From the NCBI GenBank assembly GCA_011620245.1, contig WOZN01000031.1:6290-14830 (forward strand): a stretch of 8,541 bases of DNA. Direction: 5' to 3'. Under the pieces are notes generated by a model. It did no database searches. It worked only from the letters and a program-made list of their open reading frames with translations, and was not told the origin of the DNA. This document shows positions 6,436 through 8,541 of the stretch, piece after piece; position 1 is the first letter of the stretch, and every line of letters begins with the position of its first letter. Both the position numbers and the translations under genes were made by a program. The stretch is from Acidovorax sp. (lineage in GTDB: Bacteria; Pseudomonadota; Gammaproteobacteria; Burkholderiales; Burkholderiaceae_C).

Positions 6436-8243
6436 CAATCTTCCACCTGCAAAATGGCGAGGAATGCCTCCTGGGGCACCTCGACCGAGCCAATCTGTTT
6501 CATGCGCTTCTTGCCTGCCTTCTGCTTTTCGAGGAGCTTGCGCTTGCGGCTGACGTCGCCGCCGTAGCATTTTGCCAGCACGTTCTTGCGCAGCGCCTTG
6601 ATGGTTTCGCGCGCAATGATGTTGGCGCCGATCGCCGCCTGGATGGCCACGTCGTACATCTGGCGGCTGATGATTTCGCGCATCTTGGCGACCACGGCGC
6701 GGCCGCGGTACTGCGACTGCGAGCGGTGCACGATGATGGACAGCGCATCCACCTTTTCGCCGTTGAGAAGAATATCGACCTTCACCACGTCGGAGGCACG
6801 GTATTCCTTGAACTCATAGTCCATCGAGGCATAGCCGCGCGACACCGACTTGAGCTTGTCGAAAAAGTCGAGCACGATTTCGCCCAGCGGCATTTCATAG
6901 GTGAGCATCACCTGGCGACCGTGGTACGCCATGTTCATCTGCACGCCACGCTTGTGGTTGGCCAGCGTCATGACCGGGCCCACGTAGTCCTGGGGCATGT
7001 AAAGATGCACCGTGACGATGGGCTCGCGGATCTCCTGGATCTGCCCCTGGTCGGGCATCTTGGAGGGGTTCTCGACCATGATCACTTCGCCATCGGCCCG
7101 GACCACCTGGTAGACCACGCTTGGGGCGGTGGTGATGAGGTCCTGGTCGAACTCGCGCTCCAGCCGCTCCTGCACGATTTCCATGTGCAGCAAGCCGAGG
7201 AAGCCACAGCGGAAACCAAAACCCAGCGCCTGGCTGACCTCGGGCTCGTAATGCAGCGAGGCATCGTTGAGCTTGAGCTTTTCGAGCGCGTCGCGCAGCG
7301 AGTCGTATTCGCTGGCCTCGGTGGGGTACAGCCCGGCAAACACCTGGGGCTGGACTTCCTTGAAGCCAGGCAGCGCCTCGGTGGCAGGGCCGGCGTTGTT
7401 GGGCAGCTTCTTTTCAAGGGTGATGGTGTCGCCCACCTTGGCCGCCTGCAGTTCCTTGATGCCGGCAATGATGTAGCCCACCTGCCCGGCATCGAGCGAA
7501 TTGCGCGGCTCGTTGGCGGGCGTGAACACACCCAGGTTGTCGGCGTTGTACACGGCGCCACTGGCCATCATCTTGATGCGCTCGCCCTTGAGCAGACGGC
7601 CATCGACCACGCGCACCAGCATCACGACGCCCACATAGCTGTCAAACCAGCTGTCGATGATCATCGCGCGCAAGGGGCCATCGGGGTTGCCCTTGGGCGC
7701 AGGCACCTTCGCCACAATGGCTTCCAGGATTTCGTCAATGCCCATGCCCGTCTTGGCAGAGCATGGGATGGCATCGGTGGCATCAATGCCGATCACATCC
7801 TCGATCTCGGCCTTGGCATTGTCGGGATCGGCATTGGGCAGATCCATCTTGTTGAGCACGGGCACCACTTCCACACCGAGGTCGAGCGCGGTGTAGCAAT
7901 TGGCCACGGTCTGCGCTTCCACGCCCTGCGAGGCATCCACCACCAGCAGCGCACCTTCGCAGGCCGACAGGGAGCGGCTCACTTCATACGAGAAGTCCAC
8001 ATGCCCGGGCGTGTCGATCAGATTGAGGTTGTACACCTGCCCATCCTGGGCCTTGTATTGCAGCGCAGCCGTCTGCGCCTTGATGGTTATCCCGCGCTCT
8101 TTCTCGATATCCATCGAGTCAAGCACCTGCGCCTCCATATCGCGATCGGCAAGCCCGCCGCACCGCTGGATCAAGCGGTCGGCCAGCGTCGATTTGCCAT
8201 GGTCGATATGCGCAATGATGGAAAAATTTCTGATGTGTTTCAT
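6435..8243 (-). CDS. lepA: Elongation factor 4 (LepA), ribosome-associated GTPase
   Basis: LepA/EF4 is a translational GTPase related to EF-G, reported to back-translocate stalled ribosomes and to influence initiation and 30S assembly. The 602-residue product is close to the usual 600. The GTPase domain has AHIDHGKST (11-19), the switch I motif ERGITIK (49-55), DTPGH (77-81), NKMD (131-134) and SAK (162-164). The EF-G-like domains follow, and the LepA-specific C-terminal domain ends with the family hallmark [36 protein letters not shown] use ATG 8243, which gives the common [17 protein letters not shown] start. A TTG immediately before it (8246) is a less likely alternative. No clear Shine-Dalgarno precedes it (CTTCCTGTTG). 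It is the first gene of the operon, 43 bp after an intrinsic terminator on the same strand. Confidence 0.98.
   Translation of the reverse strand: MKHIRNFSIIAHIDHGKSTLADRLIQRCGGLADRDMEAQVLDSMDIEKERGITIKAQTAALQYKAQDGQVYNLNLIDTPGHVDFSYEVSRSLSACEGALLVVDASQGVEAQTVANCYTALDLGVEVVPVLNKMDLPNADPDNAKAEIEDVIGIDATDAIPCSAKTGMGIDEILEAIVAKVPAPKGNPDGPLRAMIIDSWFDSYVGVVMLVRVVDGRLLKGERIKMMASGAVYNADNLGVFTPANEPRNSLDAGQVGYIIAGIKELQAAKVGDTITLEKKLPNNAGPATEALPGFKEVQPQVFAGLYPTEASEYDSLRDALEKLKLNDASLHYEPEVSQALGFGFRCGFLGLLHMEIVQERLEREFDQDLITTAPSVVYQVVRADGEVIMVENPSKMPDQGQIQEIREPIVTVHLYMPQDYVGPVMTLANHKRGVQMNMAYHGRQVMLTYEMPLGEIVLDFFDKLKSVSRGYASMDYEFKEYRASDVVKVDILLNGEKVDALSIIVHRSQSQYRGRAVVAKMREIISRQMYDVAIQAAIGANIIARETIKALRKNVLAKCYGGDVSRKRKLLEKQKAGKKRMKQIGSVEVPQEAFLAILQVED
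6443..6448 (-). promoter_or_regulatory. Ribosome binding site for lepB
   Basis: AGGTGG lies within the last codons of lepA, 7 nt before ATG 6435. It supports the TGATG junction as the real lepB start and therefore the extra N-terminal membrane segment. Confidence 0.7.
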
Positions 8244-8286
8244 CAACAGGAAGCGTCAAATAATTGAATTGAAACGGCGCGGACAA

Positions 8287-8319
8287 GAAAAAAAGGGCGC
8301 GTCGAATGGCGACGCGCCC
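8287..8319 (-). terminator. Rho-independent terminator upstream of lepA
   Basis: A perfect 10-bp GC-rich stem, GGGCGCGTCG (8295-8304) and CGACGCGCCC (8310-8319), with a 5-nt loop, is followed on the minus strand by seven T (8294-8288), then C. The plus side has no T-run, so it works for leftward transcription only, the direction of lepA. It lies 43 nt before the lepA ATG. It therefore ends either an upstream gene's transcript, from outside the window, or a short leader or sRNA started nearby. Confidence 0.92.
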
Positions 8320-8353
8320 TGAACCAACAATCATTGGCAACTGCGAAGGTTGG
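8287..8353 (-). ncRNA. Candidate short terminated transcript (sRNA or lepA leader)
   Basis: If the TACAAT box at 8365-8360 is a working -10 element, transcription would start near 8353 and stop at the intrinsic terminator after about 66 nt. Besides the terminator stem, the RNA could form a 5' hairpin (CCAAC at 8353-8349 with GTTGG at 8328-8324) or a smaller CCAA/TTGG one (8337-8324). No open frame of note lies in it. This is inference from a promoter-like box and a terminator only; no RNA family is recognised. Confidence 0.25.
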
Positions 8354-8359
8354 AGCGCC

Positions 8360-8384
8360 ATTGTAGGCAAAAAGCCTGCGCCAA
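8360..8384 (-). promoter_or_regulatory. Possible sigma70-type promoter
   Basis: TACAAT (8365-8360) matches five of six bases of the -10 consensus. The nearest -35-like hexamer, TTGGCG (8384-8379), is only 13 nt away, too close for standard spacing, and at 17 nt only CTCATT is found. The -10 is partly inside the AGGC-T5-GCCT hairpin. The box is good and the -35 is poor, so activity is uncertain. Confidence 0.3.
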
Positions 8385-8434
8385 TGAGCCTCAACCCCGC
8401 ACATGAAGCACGTTGCTGCGGTGCAACAAGCATT

Positions 8435-8456
8435 TTACGCACAGCTTATTCACAGC
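8435..8456 (+). repeat. Two tandem 11-mers, TTAnnCACAGC
   Basis: TTACGCACAGC (8435-8445) is followed directly by TTATTCACAGC (8446-8456), with nine of eleven bases identical and a period of about one DNA helical turn. The second copy begins with TTATTCACA, which fits the DnaA-box consensus TTATnCACA; the first fits it less well. They could be binding sites for one protein on one face of the helix, or a chance duplication. Confidence 0.45.
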
Positions 8457-8489
8457 TGGCATCCAGACAACATGAACAACTTGTGCGCT

Positions 8490-8518
8490 AGTGTAGTGTT
8501 CGATGCTTGGCGGCACAA
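8490..8518 (-). promoter_or_regulatory. Weak promoter-like pair near the right edge
   Basis: TTGTGC (8518-8513) and TACACT (8495-8490) are 17 nt apart on the minus strand, ideal spacing. The hexamers match the sigma70 consensus at only three and four of six positions. If real, it would read into the 11-mers and then the terminator. Confidence 0.2.
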
Positions 8519-8541
8519 ATAAAAGCGATGCGTTTGGGCGC

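Larger units (their letters stand above)
8244..8541. other. Gene-free region upstream of lepA
   Basis: No convincing gene lies in these roughly 300 bases. The longest edge-open minus frame (8540 to 8391, about 49 codons) has no recognisable sequence. The plus-strand frames are short. The region holds a minus-strand terminator (8287-8319), a TACAAT promoter-like box (8360-8365), a small AGGC-A5-GCCT hairpin (8365-8377), tandem 11-mers (8435-8456) and a weak second promoter-like pair (8490-8518). The lepA promoter must be here or to the right of the window. Confidence 0.75.

Noticed and set aside
6436..6570. Upstream in-frame starts that would lengthen lepB (6570), DUF4845 (5623), era (4496), pdxJ (2658) and acpS (1805)
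   Set aside because: The added residues are translations of the preceding gene in another frame or of the palindromic repeat. The chosen starts coincide with family N-termini, and several have TGATG/ATGA junctions or ribosome binding sites.
6726..8267. Long plus-strand open frame (513 codons) opposite lepA
   Set aside because: It is antisense to a highly conserved gene, with a His/Val/Gly-rich reading, no recognisable family and no ribosome binding evidence.
8119..8442. Minus-strand open frame overlapping the lepA start
   Set aside because: It crosses the strong intrinsic terminator and the lepA start in another frame, with no recognisable content.
8391..8540. Minus-strand frame open from the right edge for about 49 codons, possibly the end of an upstream gene
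   Set aside because: The translation looks like no known C-terminus and has scattered rare residues. The length is plausible by chance, though a gene tail cannot be fully excluded without flanking sequence.
1..8541. tRNA, rRNA, CRISPR array, insertion sequence, phage or toxin-antitoxin genes
   Set aside because: No transposase, terminal inverted repeats of IS type, spaced repeat array or RNA gene sequence was seen. The window is an ordinary core-genome operon with short intergenic repeats.

Overview
The window is a GC-rich stretch of betaproteobacterial chromosome, most likely Burkholderiales, family Comamonadaceae (Acidovorax-like). This rests on the gene order lepA-lepB-DUF4845-rnc-era-recO-pdxJ-acpS-nagZ, on protein details such as the extended Era and LepB N-termini, and on short palindromic intergenic repeats of a style I recall from that family. 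No database search was possible, so the genus is inference.

All nine recognisable genes lie on the minus strand and read from right to left. 8244-8541 is a gene-free leader. It holds a strong minus-strand intrinsic terminator (8287-8319), a possible promoter upstream of it, and tandem 11-mers. Next come lepA (6435-8243), lepB (5461-6435), a DUF4845 membrane protein (5066-5428), rnc (4382-5065), era (3381-4385), recO (2601-3365), pdxJ (1807-2604), acpS (1347-1748) and nagZ (208-1290). 1-207 is gene-free and carries an 8-bp tandem repeat and a compound palindromic repeat.

Junctions from lepA to pdxJ are very tight: a 1-nt overlap (lepA/lepB), a 32-nt gap, a 0-nt junction (DUF4845/rnc), a 4-nt overlap (rnc/era), a 15-nt gap, and a 4-nt overlap (recO/pdxJ). 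This is strong evidence for one operon with translational coupling. The last two genes are set apart by gaps of 58 and 56 nt, each filled by one copy of the same palindromic repeat. The two copies face opposite ways and bracket acpS.

The operon is housekeeping. It covers translation fidelity (LepA), signal-peptide cleavage (LepB), RNA processing and ribosome assembly (RNase III, Era), DNA repair (RecO), vitamin B6 synthesis (PdxJ), acyl-carrier activation (AcpS) and peptidoglycan recycling (NagZ). Every catalytic motif I checked is intact. I found no undescribed system of genes. The points worth a second look are non-coding: the inverted repeat pair around acpS, a possible short terminated transcript before lepA, and repeat-like DNA in the Era N-terminal extension.
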